A stretch of DNA of 64,000 nt. Source: Rhodanobacter sp. AS-Z3 (GTDB lineage: Bacteria > Pseudomonadota > Gammaproteobacteria > Xanthomonadales > Rhodanobacteraceae). How positions within the stretch are numbered: the first letter of the stretch is position 1; every line of letters starts with the position of its first letter. The notes under the pieces were generated by a model that ran no database searches, had not been told where the DNA came from, and worked only from the letters and a program-made list of their open reading frames with translations. The DNA lies in NCBI RefSeq assembly GCF_029224025.1, contig NZ_CP119392.1, positions 2,503,001 through 2,567,000 on the forward strand. The letters run 5' to 3'. Both the position numbers and the translations under genes were made by a program. Below are positions 20,038 to 29,579 of the stretch, in pieces.

Positions 20038-21036
20038 TCAGAGGGTGGCTGCGGATGCCTTGCCGCCCTGCATCTGCATGCGGAAATGGGCCACATTGGC
20101 GCGACGGAAATCGTCCAGCCCCACCGAAGCACCATCAATCACCACCTGTGCGCCGCTGGCGTTACCGATGCGCACGTCCAGGGCCTGATTGCTGTGGTAG
20201 GTCTTGCTGGTACCGGCCGCAAGCAGGCCATATTCCAGTCGCGTACCGTCAGTCTGGATCACTTCTACCCAACTGGCTGACGACAGGCTGAGACTCAGGC
20301 TGTGGCTGCCAACTCCCGTTTCGACTGGCAATGCGGCTGGCTGCACCGGGGAAAGGCTGCTGTTTTCCAGACTGGGAAACGGCGCCATTGACGCGAGCAG
20401 CGGCTGATTCTCGCTCTGCATGGTCAGTGTCGGGGTGGTCAATGGCGCTGTCGCAACGGCGTCTGCGGTAGGCTGGTTGCTGTTCGCGGATTGCAGCGCG
20501 GGTGCTTCGATCTGCGCCACTGGCGCGGCGTCCAGCGGAGCCAGGTGGGTAAGGCTGCGATCCAGCGTGCCGCGCACGCCCAGCCAGACCATCGGCACCA
20601 CGATCACGGCTGTCAGTACCACGTAAGTAGCTGCGGTGGCGTAGCGGTCCAGCAGGAAGCGTGAATGCGAAATACCGCCCGTGGCCACCAGTGGTGCATC
20701 GACCTGCTTGATACGGTCAAGTTCGACCTGGATGGATACCTCGTTGATGCCGAGGTGACGAGCGTATTTTGCGATATAGCTGGCCAGATAAACCTTGGAG
20801 TCGATGCCTTCGTACTGGTCGTGCTCAAGCTGTCGGAGGATCTTGCCAGCAAGCCGGAGCGCGTGCGCACAGCCTTCGATATCCAGCCCACGCGCTTCAC
20901 GAGCCGCATGCAGGCGACTGCCGAAACTGGCCGCGTGAGGGTCTGTGACTGACACATCCATGTTGAGCAAATTGATACCGAACAGATCCGACTTGTCGGA
21001 AGTCTGGCCGGCCGATTGTGATGGCATGGAAGTCAT
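20038..21036 (-). CDS. rodZ: cytoskeletal protein RodZ-like (HTH + DUF4115)
   Basis: A 332-residue membrane protein that links MreB to the elongasome and helps set rod shape. Residues 35-110 form the cytoplasmic helix-turn-helix (SFGSRLHAAREARGLDIEG ... YLASYIAKYARHLGI). A membrane helix follows at about 140-160 (YVVLTAVIVVPMVWLGV). A Pro/Ala/Thr-rich periplasmic linker of about 70 residues leads to the C-terminal DUF4115 beta-domain (SASWVEVIQTDGTRLEYGLLAAG ... ALDVRIGNASGAQVVIDG). The N-terminal extension before the HTH may be shorter in reality (ATG 20982 is another possible start). It overlaps the pilW stop by 4 bp. Confidence 0.88.
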   Translation of the reverse strand: MTSMPSQSAGQTSDKSDLFGINLLNMDVSVTDPHAASFGSRLHAAREARGLDIEGCAHALRLAGKILRQLEHDQYEGIDSKVYLASYIAKYARHLGINEVSIQVELDRIKQVDAPLVATGGISHSRFLLDRYATAATYVVLTAVIVVPMVWLGVRGTLDRSLTHLAPLDAAPVAQIEAPALQSANSNQPTADAVATAPLTTPTLTMQSENQPLLASMAPFPSLENSSLSPVQPAALPVETGVGSHSLSLSLSSASWVEVIQTDGTRLEYGLLAAGTSKTYHSNQALDVRIGNASGAQVVIDGASVGLDDFRRANVAHFRMQMQGGKASAATL

Positions 21037-21821
21037 TGGCGGGTAGTTGCGTTCAGAGCCTGCGCCTGTTCCGAGTCCGGGAACTGGCTAAGCAATCGCT
21101 TGCTGTAGGTAAGGGCACCATCCTTGTTGCCCAACAGAGATTCGATGTCATGACCAAGCTTGAGTGATGCTGCCGTAGGCTTGCCCAGCCCCTCAAACCG
21201 CTGGAGAAATGCCCTGGCGCGGAACGCATCCTTGTTCAGGTAAAGCGTATTTGCAAGCTGGAACAGTGCCTCACCATTCGCCGGGTTTCTTGCGATGGCG
21301 TCACGAAAACTCTTTTCCGCACCGGCCACGTCGTTGTTGCGCAATTGGCAGACGCCCTCATTGGTCAATGCCACATCAGGGGTTTGGTAAAACGGGTCGG
21401 TAATCGCCTTCCTGAAATACTGGTCGGCCTCGACGATTTTCCCGGTATGGCAGAGGAAGACACCCAGATTGTTGTTGGGGGCGCCCTTGTTCGGCTCCAG
21501 CGCCACCGCCTTGCGATAGTGTTCTTCCGCTTCGGGCAACTTGTTGATGCGCTCGTAGATCACCGCAATCACGGTATGTGCCGGCGCATAGCGCGGGTCG
21601 AACTGCAGTGCCTTGGTGACTTTTTCCAGTGCAGTTTCCAAGTCCCCGGACTGCATGTATCGCTGGGCCAGCTCGGTATGGATTCGGGCAGCATCACTGG
21701 CCTGGGTGGCTGCACTCGTTTGCGGCATGCTCTTGCCGAGCGAACTGCTGTCGCTGTGCGTGGTAACGCAGCCGGCCAGCGGCAACCAGAGACTGATGAA
21801 CACTACCCGCTCAAACCGCAT
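21033..21821 (-). CDS. pilW: type IV pilus pilotin PilW/PilF
   Basis: Outer-membrane lipoprotein that pilots and stabilises the PilQ secretin for type IV pilus biogenesis. 262 residues from ATG 21821, whose N-terminus [20 protein letters not shown] is a lipoprotein signal with lipobox LAGC. Six TPR units follow (for example [41 protein letters not shown]), the pattern of PilF/PilW proteins. The frame is open upstream, but that part overlaps rlmN and lacks a signal. It overlaps rlmN by 11 bp and rodZ by 4 bp, so all three are translationally coupled. Confidence 0.93.
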   Translation of the reverse strand: MRFERVVFISLWLPLAGCVTTHSDSSSLGKSMPQTSAATQASDAARIHTELAQRYMQSGDLETALEKVTKALQFDPRYAPAHTVIAVIYERINKLPEAEEHYRKAVALEPNKGAPNNNLGVFLCHTGKIVEADQYFRKAITDPFYQTPDVALTNEGVCQLRNNDVAGAEKSFRDAIARNPANGEALFQLANTLYLNKDAFRARAFLQRFEGLGKPTAASLKLGHDIESLLGNKDGALTYSKRLLSQFPDSEQAQALNATTRQ

Positions 21822-22935
21822 GCGATGCCCCCTCTTCCTGACGTTTCTTGATATCGGCGCTGCGCCGGGTGCGGTCGGCAACCTGCCCCGCCAATTGGCC
21901 ACAGGCGGCGTCAATGTCGTCGCCGCGGGTCCGCCGCAACATGGTCAACACACCCGCATTCAGCAACTGGGTCTGGAACTGATGGATATCGGCGGCATCC
22001 GAACGCTTGAACTGGGTGCCAGGGAACGGATTGAACGGAATCAGATTGACCTTGCAGGTGGGCAGCTTGCGCATCAGCTTGATCAACTGACGGACGTGCT
22101 CGGGCTGGTCATTGATGCCCTTCATCAAAGTGTATTCAAAGGTGATTGAAGTGCGCGGCTTGCGTGCTACCCAGCGCTGGCAGGCAGCCAGCAGGTCGGC
22201 GATCGGGTAACGCTTGTTGATCGGCATCAGTTCGGTGCGAAGATCGTCATTCGCGGCGTGCAACGAGACAGCCAGGGACACGTCGATCGAATCAGACAGC
22301 TGGTCGATCAGCGGTACCATGCCAGCGGTGGACAGCGTGACGCGCTTGGCGGCCAGGCCGAAGCCCAGGTCGTCGCGCATCAACTTCATCGCCTTCAGCA
22401 CGGGCTCGAAATTGGCCAGCGGCTCGCCCATCCCCATCATCACCACATTGGTGATACGACGATTCTGATGCGTCACGTTGCCGAGGTACTTTGCCGCTAC
22501 CCAGACCTGGCCGATGATTTCGGCGGTTGACAGGTTGCGGTTGAAGCCCTGCGCGCCGGTGGAGCAGAAGCTGCAGTTCAGCGCGCAGCCAATTTGCGAG
22601 GAAACGCACAACGTGCCGCGGGTGGGCTCGGGAATGTAGACCGTCTCGATCGCATTGCCGCTGTCCATGCCCAGCAGCCACTTGTGCGTGCCGTCGGTGG
22701 CGACCTTGTCCAGCAACGTCTTCGGTGCGCCGATGTAGCAAACCTCGGTGAGCTTGGCGCGCAGCGCCTTGCCCACGTCGGTCATGTTTTCGAAGTTGTC
22801 TTCCAGGTCGTGGTAAATCCACTTCATCACCTGCTCGGCGCGATAAGGCTTCTCGCCGATCTGCGTGAAAAAATCACGCAAACCCTGCCGATCAAAGTCG
22901 AGCAAATTGACCTTGGGGGTCGCAGTAGTGGTCAT
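21811..22935 (-). CDS. rlmN: dual-specificity rRNA/tRNA methyltransferase RlmN
   Basis: Radical-SAM enzyme that methylates C2 of A2503 in 23S rRNA and A37 in some tRNAs. 374 residues from ATG 22935 (an upstream in-frame TTG at 22947 is possible). The radical-SAM cluster motif CALNCSFC is at about residues 108-115. [33 protein letters not shown] and the second catalytic Cys region near the C-terminus ([13 protein letters not shown]) are all diagnostic. It lies 15 bp downstream of ndk and upstream of pilW, the conserved gammaproteobacterial order. Confidence 0.97.
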   Translation of the reverse strand: MTTTATPKVNLLDFDRQGLRDFFTQIGEKPYRAEQVMKWIYHDLEDNFENMTDVGKALRAKLTEVCYIGAPKTLLDKVATDGTHKWLLGMDSGNAIETVYIPEPTRGTLCVSSQIGCALNCSFCSTGAQGFNRNLSTAEIIGQVWVAAKYLGNVTHQNRRITNVVMMGMGEPLANFEPVLKAMKLMRDDLGFGLAAKRVTLSTAGMVPLIDQLSDSIDVSLAVSLHAANDDLRTELMPINKRYPIADLLAACQRWVARKPRTSITFEYTLMKGINDQPEHVRQLIKLMRKLPTCKVNLIPFNPFPGTQFKRSDAADIHQFQTQLLNAGVLTMLRRTRGDDIDAACGQLAGQVADRTRRSADIKKRQEEGASHAV

Positions 22936-22950
22936 GACCTGATTCAAAAC

Positions 22951-23376
22951 TTACCTCGAACAAATCTCAGTGGCCGCGAAGAAATAGGCAATCTCGCCCA
23001 TCGCGGTGTCGACGGCGTCGGAGCCGTGAACGGCATTGGCGTCGATCGACTCGGCGAAGTCGGCGCGGATCGTGCCCGGCGCGGCTTCCTTCGGGTTGGT
23101 GGCACCCATCAGGTCGCGGTGAGCCAGCACGGCATTCTCGCCTTCCAGCGCGGTGATCATCACCGGGCCGGAAATCATGAATTCGACCAAAGCATTGAAG
23201 AACGGCCGCGCGCTGTGCACGGCGTAAAAGCCTTCGGCTTCCTTGCGCGACAGCTGCTTCATCTTGGCAGCAACGATCTTCAGACCAGCTTTCTCGAAGC
23301 GTGCATAAATCTGGCCGATGACGTTCTTGGCAACGGCGTCGGGCTTGATGATGGAAAGAGTGCGCTCAAGCGCCAT
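22951..23376 (-). CDS. ndk: nucleoside diphosphate kinase Ndk
   Basis: Transfers the gamma phosphate from ATP to NDPs, balancing NTP/dNTP pools. 141 residues, the usual bacterial length. The N-terminus [20 protein letters not shown], the metal-site helix, and [17 protein letters not shown] are canonical; the catalytic phospho-His is in [12 protein letters not shown] at about residue 117. It is first in the ndk-rlmN-pilW-rodZ chain. The 220 bp to the divergent TetR gene must hold both promoters. Confidence 0.97.
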   Translation of the reverse strand: MALERTLSIIKPDAVAKNVIGQIYARFEKAGLKIVAAKMKQLSRKEAEGFYAVHSARPFFNALVEFMISGPVMITALEGENAVLAHRDLMGATNPKEAAPGTIRADFAESIDANAVHGSDAVDTAMGEIAYFFAATEICSR

Positions 23377-23524
23377 ACGGGTCTGCTCCGGAAAAAACGG
23401 ATGAATGGGAAAAGGTGGTCGCCGATCTGGGCCGGCAGTAGGCCAAATCTGTCAGAGATTGGGGATTTAGCTCACTAAAGTGTGACAGATTCTAACTCTT
23501 ACGCAAGTTGCGGTGCGTTTGCAA

Positions 23525-23580
23525 CAAACGATTGTTTGACGGTTGCAGGGCTATCCGCTTATGCTCAAACGATCGTTTGA
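23525..23580. promoter_or_regulatory. two PsrA-type operators upstream of the TetR gene
   Basis: CAAACGATTGTTTG at 23525-23538 and CAAACGATCGTTTG at 23566-23579, the latter extended to a perfect 16-bp palindrome (23565-23580). Centres are 41 bp apart, about four helical turns. The half-sites match the G/CAAAC-N(2-4)-GTTTG/C box bound by the Pseudomonas fatty-acid regulator PsrA. Both lie before the preferred start codon of the TetR gene, indicating autoregulation of the fad operon and perhaps effects on divergent ndk. Confidence 0.8.
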
Positions 23581-23599
23581 ACTGGCCTCCGGCCGATGG

Positions 23600-24226
23600 A
23601 TGGCTCTGCTTGTGAACAGCTCCGTCTCAACCAAGGAACGAATACTCGGCGCCGCCGAGCTGCTGTTTGCCCAGCGCGGCTTCGAGGGCGCTTCGTTGCG
23701 CCAGCTGACGACCAACGCGGGAGTCAATCTTGCAGCGGTCAATTACCACTTCGGTTCGAAGGAAAAGCTGGTCGAGGAAGTGTTTCGGCGCCGGCTGGAT
23801 GCCCTGAACGCCAGCCGACTGAAGGCACTGGCGCGTATCGCGGGCGCCCCGGAAACCACGCTTGAAGACGTGCTTGAGGCCTTCATTCGCCCAGCGATCG
23901 ACCTTTCACATGACAACAGCGGCGCCCTGTTCATGCGCGTGCTGGCCCGCGCCTTTGCTGAACACGACGACACCCTGCGCCAGTTCCTGTCCAACAACTA
24001 CGGCCACGTAATGCGTCAGTTCACCGCTGAATTCGCCCGCCTGCTGCCCCAACTGGCCAAATCAGAACTGTATTGGCGCATCGACCTCGTGACCGGTGCG
24101 CTGACCCATGCGATGTCCGGCTTCGGCATGATCCAGCGCCCGAAGGACGTTAGCGAACACGCCCACCGCGAACAGACCGCCAACCACCTGATCCGCTTTG
24201 CCGTCGCCGGCCTGAGCCATCCCTGA
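23600..24226 (+). CDS. TetR-family regulator, PsrA-like
   Basis: A 208-residue repressor. Residues 9-55 are the TetR helix-turn-helix (TKERILGAAELLFAQRGFEG ... VNLAAVNYHFGSKEKLVEEVF); residues 60-205 are the helical ligand-binding/dimer domain with C-terminal TetR_C-like sequence. ATG 23600 is preferred because in-frame upstream starts would place coding sequence over the operators. It is 37 bp upstream of the beta-oxidation genes, and its promoter carries two PsrA-type boxes. PsrA senses long-chain acyl-CoA and represses fad genes in Pseudomonas; the same logic is inferred here. GTG 23612 is an alternative start. Confidence 0.85.
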   Translation: MALLVNSSVSTKERILGAAELLFAQRGFEGASLRQLTTNAGVNLAAVNYHFGSKEKLVEEVFRRRLDALNASRLKALARIAGAPETTLEDVLEAFIRPAIDLSHDNSGALFMRVLARAFAEHDDTLRQFLSNNYGHVMRQFTAEFARLLPQLAKSELYWRIDLVTGALTHAMSGFGMIQRPKDVSEHAHREQTANHLIRFAVAGLSHP

Positions 24227-24263
24227 TTCACCTGTCCCATCATTCGTACGTATGGAGAAGCCA

Positions 24264-26651
24264 ATGACTGCTGCATCCTCCCCCACCTCCGGCTTGCGCA
24301 TCCGCAAAGCCGCCGTGCTGGGCGCCGGTGTCATGGGCGCGCAGATTGCCGCGCACCTGACCAATGCCGGCGTCGAAACCGTCTTGTTCGACCTGCCTGC
24401 AAAGGAAGGCCCGAAGAGCGGCATCGCGCTGAAGGCGATCGCCAACCTGGCCAAGCTGTCACCGGCCCCGCTGGCCGACAAGGCCTTCGCCGCCTCGATC
24501 ATCCCGGCCAATTACGACGACGACCTTGACCACCTGAAGGATGTCGATCTGGTGATCGAAGCGATCGCCGAGCGGATGGACTGGAAGCTCGACCTGTACA
24601 AGAAGATCGCCGGCCATTTGTCCAAGACCGCCGTCATCGCCTCCAATACCTCGGGCCTGTCGATCACCCAGCTGGCCGAGGCACTGCCGGAAGAAATGCG
24701 CCATCGCTTTTGCGGCGTGCATTTCTTCAATCCCCCGCGCTACATGCACCTCGTCGAGTTGATCCCGACCAAGCTCACCGACAAGAAGGTGCTGGACGGC
24801 CTCGAAGCCTTCCTCGTTACGACCGTCGGCAAGGGCGTGGTGATCGCCAAGGACACCCCGAACTTCATCGGCAACCGTATCGGCGTGTTCTCGATGCTGG
24901 CGGCCATGTATCACACCGACCAGTTCAAGCTCGGCTTCGATACGGTCGACGCGCTCACCGGTCCGGCGCTGGGTCGCCCGAAGAGTGCCACTTATCGCAC
25001 CGCCGACGTGGTTGGTCTGGACACCATGGCTCACGTCATCAAGACCATGGCCGACACCCTGCCCGACGACCCGTGGCACCAGTACTTCAAGGCGCCGGTG
25101 TGGCTGGCCGGACTGATCGAGAAAGGCGCGCTGGGCCAGAAGACGGGCGGCGGCTTCTACAAGAAAGTTGGCAAGGACATCGTCGTACTGGATGTCGCGA
25201 AGCAGGACTTCCGCCCGTCCGAACAAAAGCCATCCGACGAAGTAGCCGCGATCCTGGCGATCAAGGACCCGGCCGAAAAGTTCGGCAAGCTGCGCGCGTC
25301 CAGCGATCCGCAGGCCCAGTTCATCTGGGCGACCTTCCGCGACCTGTTCCACTACACGGCCTACCATCTGGCTGATATCGCCGACACCGCCCGCGACGTC
25401 GATTTCGCGATCCGTTGGGGTTACGGCTGGAAGCTCGGGCCGTTCGAGACCTGGCAGGCTGCCGGCTGGCAGCAGATCGCCGCGTGGATCAACGAAGACA
25501 TCACCGCCGGCAAGGCGATGAGCAATGCGCCGCTGCCCGGCTGGGTCACCGACGGCCGCAAGGGCGTGCACGGCAAGGACGGTTCGTACTCGGCCAGCGC
25601 CAACGCCGACAAGCCGCGTTCGCAGCACCCGGTGTACAAGCGTCAGTTGTTCCCCGATCCGATCCTCGGCGAGAAGTTCGACACCGGCACCACCGTGTGG
25701 GAGAACGATGGCGTGCGTCTGTGGACGCTGGGCGACGACGGAATCGGCATCCTCTCGTTCAAGACCAAGATGAACACGGTCAACGACCACGTCCTCGATG
25801 GTGTGCAGCACGCGATCAAGCTTGCCGAAGAACAGCTCAAGGCGGTAGTGATCTGGCAGACCGGCGAACCGTTCTCCGCCGGCGCGGATCTGAAGGGCGC
25901 GCTCGGCTTGCTGAAGGAAGGCAAGTTCGACGCGTTCGACAAGATGGTCGCCAACTTCCAGCGCACGAGTATGGCGATCAAGCATTCGCTAGTACCGGTG
26001 GTATCGGCCGTGCGTGGCATGGCCTTCGGCGGCGGCTGCGAGTTCCAGATGCATTCGGCGCGCACTGTCGCGGCGCTGGAAAGCTATATCGGTCTGGTCG
26101 AGGCTGGCGTCGGCCTGCTGCCGGCCGGTGGCGGTCTGCATGAACTGGCGATCCGCGCGGCCAAGGCGAACCCGGCCGATCCGTTCGAAGAGCTGAAGAA
26201 GGTGTTCGAGACGGTGGCGATGGCCAAGGTTTCCGCCAGCGCGTTCGAGGCGAAGAACCTCGGCCTGCTGCGCGACAGCGACCTGATCGTGTTCAACAGC
26301 TACGAGCTGCTCTACATCGCCAAGCAGGTCGCCGGTGCGATGGCCGAAAGTGGCTACCGCCCACCGATGCCTGCCAACGCCATCCCGGTCGCTGGTGATG
26401 TCGGCACCGCCACGTTCAAGGCCTCGCTGGCCAACCTGCAGGCCGGCTACTTCGCCTCGCCGCATGACATCGACATCGCCACGCGCATCGCTGACACCTT
26501 GTGCGGCGGCGTCATCGAGCGGGGCTCGACCGTTGATGAGGAATGGTTGCTGGCGCTGGAACGCAAGCACTTCGTGGAGCTGGCCAAGATGGAGAAAACC
26601 CAGGCCCGCATCGCCCACACCATGACCACGGGCAAACCATTGAGGAATTAA
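24264..26651 (+). CDS. 3-hydroxyacyl-CoA dehydrogenase / enoyl-CoA hydratase fusion (FadN/FadB-like)
   Basis: Beta-oxidation bifunctional enzyme, 795 residues, with the dehydrogenase first and the hydratase last, the order of Bacillus FadN and the reverse of E. coli FadB. Residues 15-200 are the NAD-binding domain (VLGAGVMGAQIAAHL ... SNTSGLSITQLAEALPEE ... GVHFFNPPRYMHLVELIP, catalytic His in HFFNP); 205-420 are the two 3HCDH C-terminal domains. From about 490 the crotonase fold shows SAGADLKGAL and RGMAFGGGCEFQMHS for the oxyanion hole, and GLVEAGVGLLPAGGG with the catalytic Glu. ATG 24264 is preceded by GGAGAAG; ATG 24252 is in frame. It is co-transcribed with the TetR gene. Confidence 0.93.
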   Translation: MTAASSPTSGLRIRKAAVLGAGVMGAQIAAHLTNAGVETVLFDLPAKEGPKSGIALKAIANLAKLSPAPLADKAFAASIIPANYDDDLDHLKDVDLVIEAIAERMDWKLDLYKKIAGHLSKTAVIASNTSGLSITQLAEALPEEMRHRFCGVHFFNPPRYMHLVELIPTKLTDKKVLDGLEAFLVTTVGKGVVIAKDTPNFIGNRIGVFSMLAAMYHTDQFKLGFDTVDALTGPALGRPKSATYRTADVVGLDTMAHVIKTMADTLPDDPWHQYFKAPVWLAGLIEKGALGQKTGGGFYKKVGKDIVVLDVAKQDFRPSEQKPSDEVAAILAIKDPAEKFGKLRASSDPQAQFIWATFRDLFHYTAYHLADIADTARDVDFAIRWGYGWKLGPFETWQAAGWQQIAAWINEDITAGKAMSNAPLPGWVTDGRKGVHGKDGSYSASANADKPRSQHPVYKRQLFPDPILGEKFDTGTTVWENDGVRLWTLGDDGIGILSFKTKMNTVNDHVLDGVQHAIKLAEEQLKAVVIWQTGEPFSAGADLKGALGLLKEGKFDAFDKMVANFQRTSMAIKHSLVPVVSAVRGMAFGGGCEFQMHSARTVAALESYIGLVEAGVGLLPAGGGLHELAIRAAKANPADPFEELKKVFETVAMAKVSASAFEAKNLGLLRDSDLIVFNSYELLYIAKQVAGAMAESGYRPPMPANAIPVAGDVGTATFKASLANLQAGYFASPHDIDIATRIADTLCGGVIERGSTVDEEWLLALERKHFVELAKMEKTQARIAHTMTTGKPLRN

Positions 26652-26654
26652 GCA

Positions 26655-26831
26655 GGAAACAGGGAATGGGGAACAGGGAACGCGAAGGACGCAGCAAACA
26701 TGTCCATCCCGCCCTGCCCCAGACCTGGTTCCAACCGCTTTTGATTGGAGGGTACGAGAACGCAACGTCAGTACAGGCAGCAACAAGCAAAGCGCCATCT
26801 GCACGTTCCCCGTTCCCCGTTCCCCGCTCCC
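26655..26831. repeat. inverted GGGGAAC-rich repeat between the fad genes
   Basis: Two 28-nt arms, 26655-26682 and 26804-26831, are reverse complements at 23 of 28 positions. The right arm is built of three tandem CGTTCCCC-type units. About 120 bp separate the arms, so the transcript could form a long stem with a large loop between the two coding regions. It resembles dispersed GGGAA(T/C) repeats seen in Xanthomonadales intergenic regions. Confidence 0.65.
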
Positions 26832-26851
26832 ACTCTATTGAGAATCAAACC

Positions 26852-28057
26852 ATGACCAAGCAAGTGCAAGACGCCTACATCGTCGCCGCCACCCGCACAC
26901 CGGTCGGCAAGGCGCCGCGCGGCGTGTTCCGCAACACCCGTCCGGACGACATGCTCGCCCACGTGATCCGCAGCGTGATGTCGCAATACCCCGGCATCGA
27001 CCCGCACCGCATCGGCGATGCGATCATCGGCTGCGCCATGCCCGAAGCCGAGCAAGGCATGAACGTGGCGCGTATCGGCGTGCTGCTGGCCGGCCTGCCC
27101 GACACCGTGCCCGGCGTCACCATCAACCGCTTCTGCTCGTCCGGCCTGCAGGCCGTGGCCATGGCGGCTGACCGCATCCGTCTCGGCGAAGACGACCTGA
27201 TGCTCGCCGGCGGCACCGAGAGCATGAGCATGGTGCCGATGATGGGCCACAAAATCGCCATGAACCCCGCGATCTTCAGCGATGAAAACATCGGCATCGC
27301 CTATGGCATGGGCATCACCGCGGAGAACGTGGCCAAGCAGTGGAAGGTCAGCCGCGAGCAGCAGGATGCGTTCGCCGTGGAAAGCCACCGCCGCGCACTG
27401 GCCGCCCAGGCTGCCGGCGAGTTCAATGACGAGATCAGCCCGTTCGCGCTGGATGATCACTATCCGAACCTCGCCACCCGCCAGATCATCACCGACAGCC
27501 GCAACATCACGGCCGATGAAGGCCCGCGTGCCGGCACCACCATGGAAGTGCTGGCCAAGCTGAAGACCGTGTTCCGCAACGGCCAGTTCGGCGGCAGCGT
27601 CACTGCCGGCAACTCCAGCCAGATGTCCGACGGCGCCGGTGCAATCCTGCTGGCCAGCGAAAAGGCCATCAAGGAATACAACCTGCAGCCGCTGGCCCGC
27701 TTCGTTGGCTTCTCCGTCGCCGGCGTGCCGCCCGAAGTCATGGGCATCGGGCCGAAGGCAGCAATTCCCAAGGCACTCAAGCAGACCGGCATTGCCCAGG
27801 ATCAGCTGGACTGGATCGAACTCAACGAAGCGTTTGCCGCGCAGGCGCTGGCCGTGATGGGTGATCTCAAGCTCGACCCAAGCAAGGTCAACCCACTCGG
27901 CGGTGCGATCGCGCTGGGCCATCCGCTCGGTGCCACCGGTGCGGTGCGCATTGCCACCCTGGTGCACGGCATGCGCCGTCGCAAGCAGAAGTACGGCATG
28001 GTCACCATGTGCATTGGTACGGGTATGGGCGCGGCGGGTATTTTCGAAGCGCTCTGA
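26852..28057 (+). CDS. acetyl-CoA C-acyltransferase (3-ketoacyl-CoA thiolase, FadA-like)
   Basis: Cleaves 3-ketoacyl-CoA in the last step of beta-oxidation. 401 residues from ATG 26852; the open frame continues 100 codons upstream but through the repeat region, and the family N-terminus (DAYIVAATRTPVGKAPRG) begins here. The nucleophilic Cys is in NRFCSSGLQAVAMAADRI (about residue 94), the His in GGAIALGHPLGATGA (about 355), and the acid-base Cys in CIGTGMGAAGIFEAL at the C-terminus. It is 200 bp downstream of the dehydrogenase/hydratase and followed by a strong terminator, closing the operon. Confidence 0.94.
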   Translation: MTKQVQDAYIVAATRTPVGKAPRGVFRNTRPDDMLAHVIRSVMSQYPGIDPHRIGDAIIGCAMPEAEQGMNVARIGVLLAGLPDTVPGVTINRFCSSGLQAVAMAADRIRLGEDDLMLAGGTESMSMVPMMGHKIAMNPAIFSDENIGIAYGMGITAENVAKQWKVSREQQDAFAVESHRRALAAQAAGEFNDEISPFALDDHYPNLATRQIITDSRNITADEGPRAGTTMEVLAKLKTVFRNGQFGGSVTAGNSSQMSDGAGAILLASEKAIKEYNLQPLARFVGFSVAGVPPEVMGIGPKAAIPKALKQTGIAQDQLDWIELNEAFAAQALAVMGDLKLDPSKVNPLGGAIALGHPLGATGAVRIATLVHGMRRRKQKYGMVTMCIGTGMGAAGIFEAL

Positions 28058-28077
28058 TCCAGCAATTGTGAAAAACC

Positions 28078-28109
28078 AGAACGGCGCCGTTGCGAAATGG
28101 CGCCGTTCT
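28078..28109 (+). terminator. terminator after the thiolase gene
   Basis: An 11-bp perfect stem AGAACGGCGCC/GGCGCCGTTCT (28078-28088 with 28099-28109) and a 10-base loop, ending in TTCGTTTG. It is nearly the same sequence as the hairpin at 33009-33042, suggesting a dispersed terminator type in this genome. Confidence 0.8.
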
Positions 28110-28353
28110 TCGTTTGCGCGTGCCGAGCCTGGTGGCCTACGCGGCTCAATGCAGGACAGGCTGCTTGGCTGGCCAGATTTACCTGCCGGAGCAGCCCACC
28201 GGCCGTGACCTGACGCCAGCAGCGGCAGCCATTCTGGCCAACCATCAAACCTTCCCGCCAGCGTTGCCCGACAGTGCACTGCTCCGCCTTGCAGGTATAG
28301 TGCGCCGAGCATGGTCGGTACCCTACCCGGCCGCGAATCCAAGGAGAGATGTC

Positions 28354-29514
28354 ATGGGTCTGATTCAGGCAGTGGTGGGTTCGGTCAGTGGCACGCTGGC
28401 TGACCAGTGGAAGGACTTCTACACGGTTCCACAGGGTCTGCCGGCGACGGCGGCGTTGTTCGCCGCGGTGCCGCAGGGCACCAATGCCGGACGTGGTTCG
28501 AATACCCACGGTTCGTCGAACATCATCACCAATGGTTCGAAGATCGTCGTTCCCGAGGGTTACGGACTGCTGCTGTTTCAGGACGGCAAGATCACCGGCT
28601 TCGCGGCTGAACCGGGCGGCTATGAGTGGAAGTCGGATGATCTCAACTCGACGTCGATCTTCACCGGCGGTGGCATAGTCGATTCGCTGATCAAGCAGAG
28701 CTGGGAGCGTTTCAAGTTCGGTGGCCAGCCGGGCTCGCAGCAGGCGGCGTTCTTCGTCTCGCTGAAGGAACTGCCGGACAACCGCTTCGGTACGCAATCG
28801 GAAATCTACTGGGACGACAGCTTCCTCAACACCCAGGTTGGCGCGGTCACGCGCGGCTCCTACACGCTGAAGATCGTCGATCCGATCCTGTTCGTGAAAA
28901 ACTTCGTGCCGGCAAGCTATTTGCAGCCTGGCCAGGTGTTCGACTTCACCGACCTGGACAATGCGGCGGCCAGCCAGTTGTTCAACGAAGTCGTAGGTTC
29001 ACTCGCACCGGCGTTCAGCGCGTACACCAACGACGCCGACAAGGGCCATCGCATCACCAAACTGCAGCAGGATTCGCTTGGCTTTGCCAAGAGCCTGTCC
29101 GATGCGGTGGAAAACGCCTACCAGTGGAAATCCGATCGCGGCCTGGCCATCGTCAAGACGGCCATCGTTTCCATTGAATACGACGCGAATACGCGGGAAC
29201 TGTTGAAGACCGTGCAGCGCGCCGACGCGCTTTCCGGTGCGCGCGGCAATTCCAATCTGCAGGCCAGCGTTGCGGCGGGCATGCAGTCGGCGGGTGAAAA
29301 CGGCGGTGCGGCGGGCATGATGGGCATTGGCATGGCCTCGGGCATGATGGGCGGCATGGGCAGCTTGCAGCAGCCGGTGGCTCCGGCGGCTCCGGTCGCG
29401 CCGCCTGCCGACGACCCGATCGCCAAACTGAAGAAAGCCAAGGAAATGCTCGATCTTGGTCTGATCACGCAGGCCGACTACGATGCGGCAAAAGCCAAAG
29501 CGCTGGGCTTGTAG
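28354..29514 (+). CDS. SPFH-domain protein with C-terminal SHOCT (YdjI-like)
   Basis: A 386-residue protein of the virion-core/YdjI SPFH group. Residues 1-40 are an amphipathic lead. From about 60 the SPFH-like beta-domain begins (SKIVVPEGYGLLLFQDGKITG), continuing through TRGSYTLKIVDPILFVKNFVP and a helical stretch. A Met/Gly-rich linker at 305-345 leads to a short SHOCT module (DPIAKLKKAKEMLDLGLITQADYDAAKAKAL cut: DPIAKLKKAKEMLDLG then ITQADYD). AAGGAGAG lies 10 bases before the ATG. In Bacillus, YdjI works with YdjG and YdjH at the membrane and with PspA. Here it heads a five-gene run with AIM24 and zinc-ribbon proteins, so a membrane-stress scaffold is the likely role. Confidence 0.85.
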   Translation: MGLIQAVVGSVSGTLADQWKDFYTVPQGLPATAALFAAVPQGTNAGRGSNTHGSSNIITNGSKIVVPEGYGLLLFQDGKITGFAAEPGGYEWKSDDLNSTSIFTGGGIVDSLIKQSWERFKFGGQPGSQQAAFFVSLKELPDNRFGTQSEIYWDDSFLNTQVGAVTRGSYTLKIVDPILFVKNFVPASYLQPGQVFDFTDLDNAAASQLFNEVVGSLAPAFSAYTNDADKGHRITKLQQDSLGFAKSLSDAVENAYQWKSDRGLAIVKTAIVSIEYDANTRELLKTVQRADALSGARGNSNLQASVAAGMQSAGENGGAAGMMGIGMASGMMGGMGSLQQPVAPAAPVAPPADDPIAKLKKAKEMLDLGLITQADYDAAKAKALGL

Positions 29515-29579
29515 GTCCCGAGGTAGTTTCTCGTCACCCATCGCCCAATGAACGGTTTGGCAAAAGGAAGGGGAATGCC

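Noticed and set aside
26768..28342. 524-codon minus-strand frame antisense to the thiolase
   Set aside because: The thiolase has all catalytic motifs; this frame has shadow-like composition and crosses the terminator.
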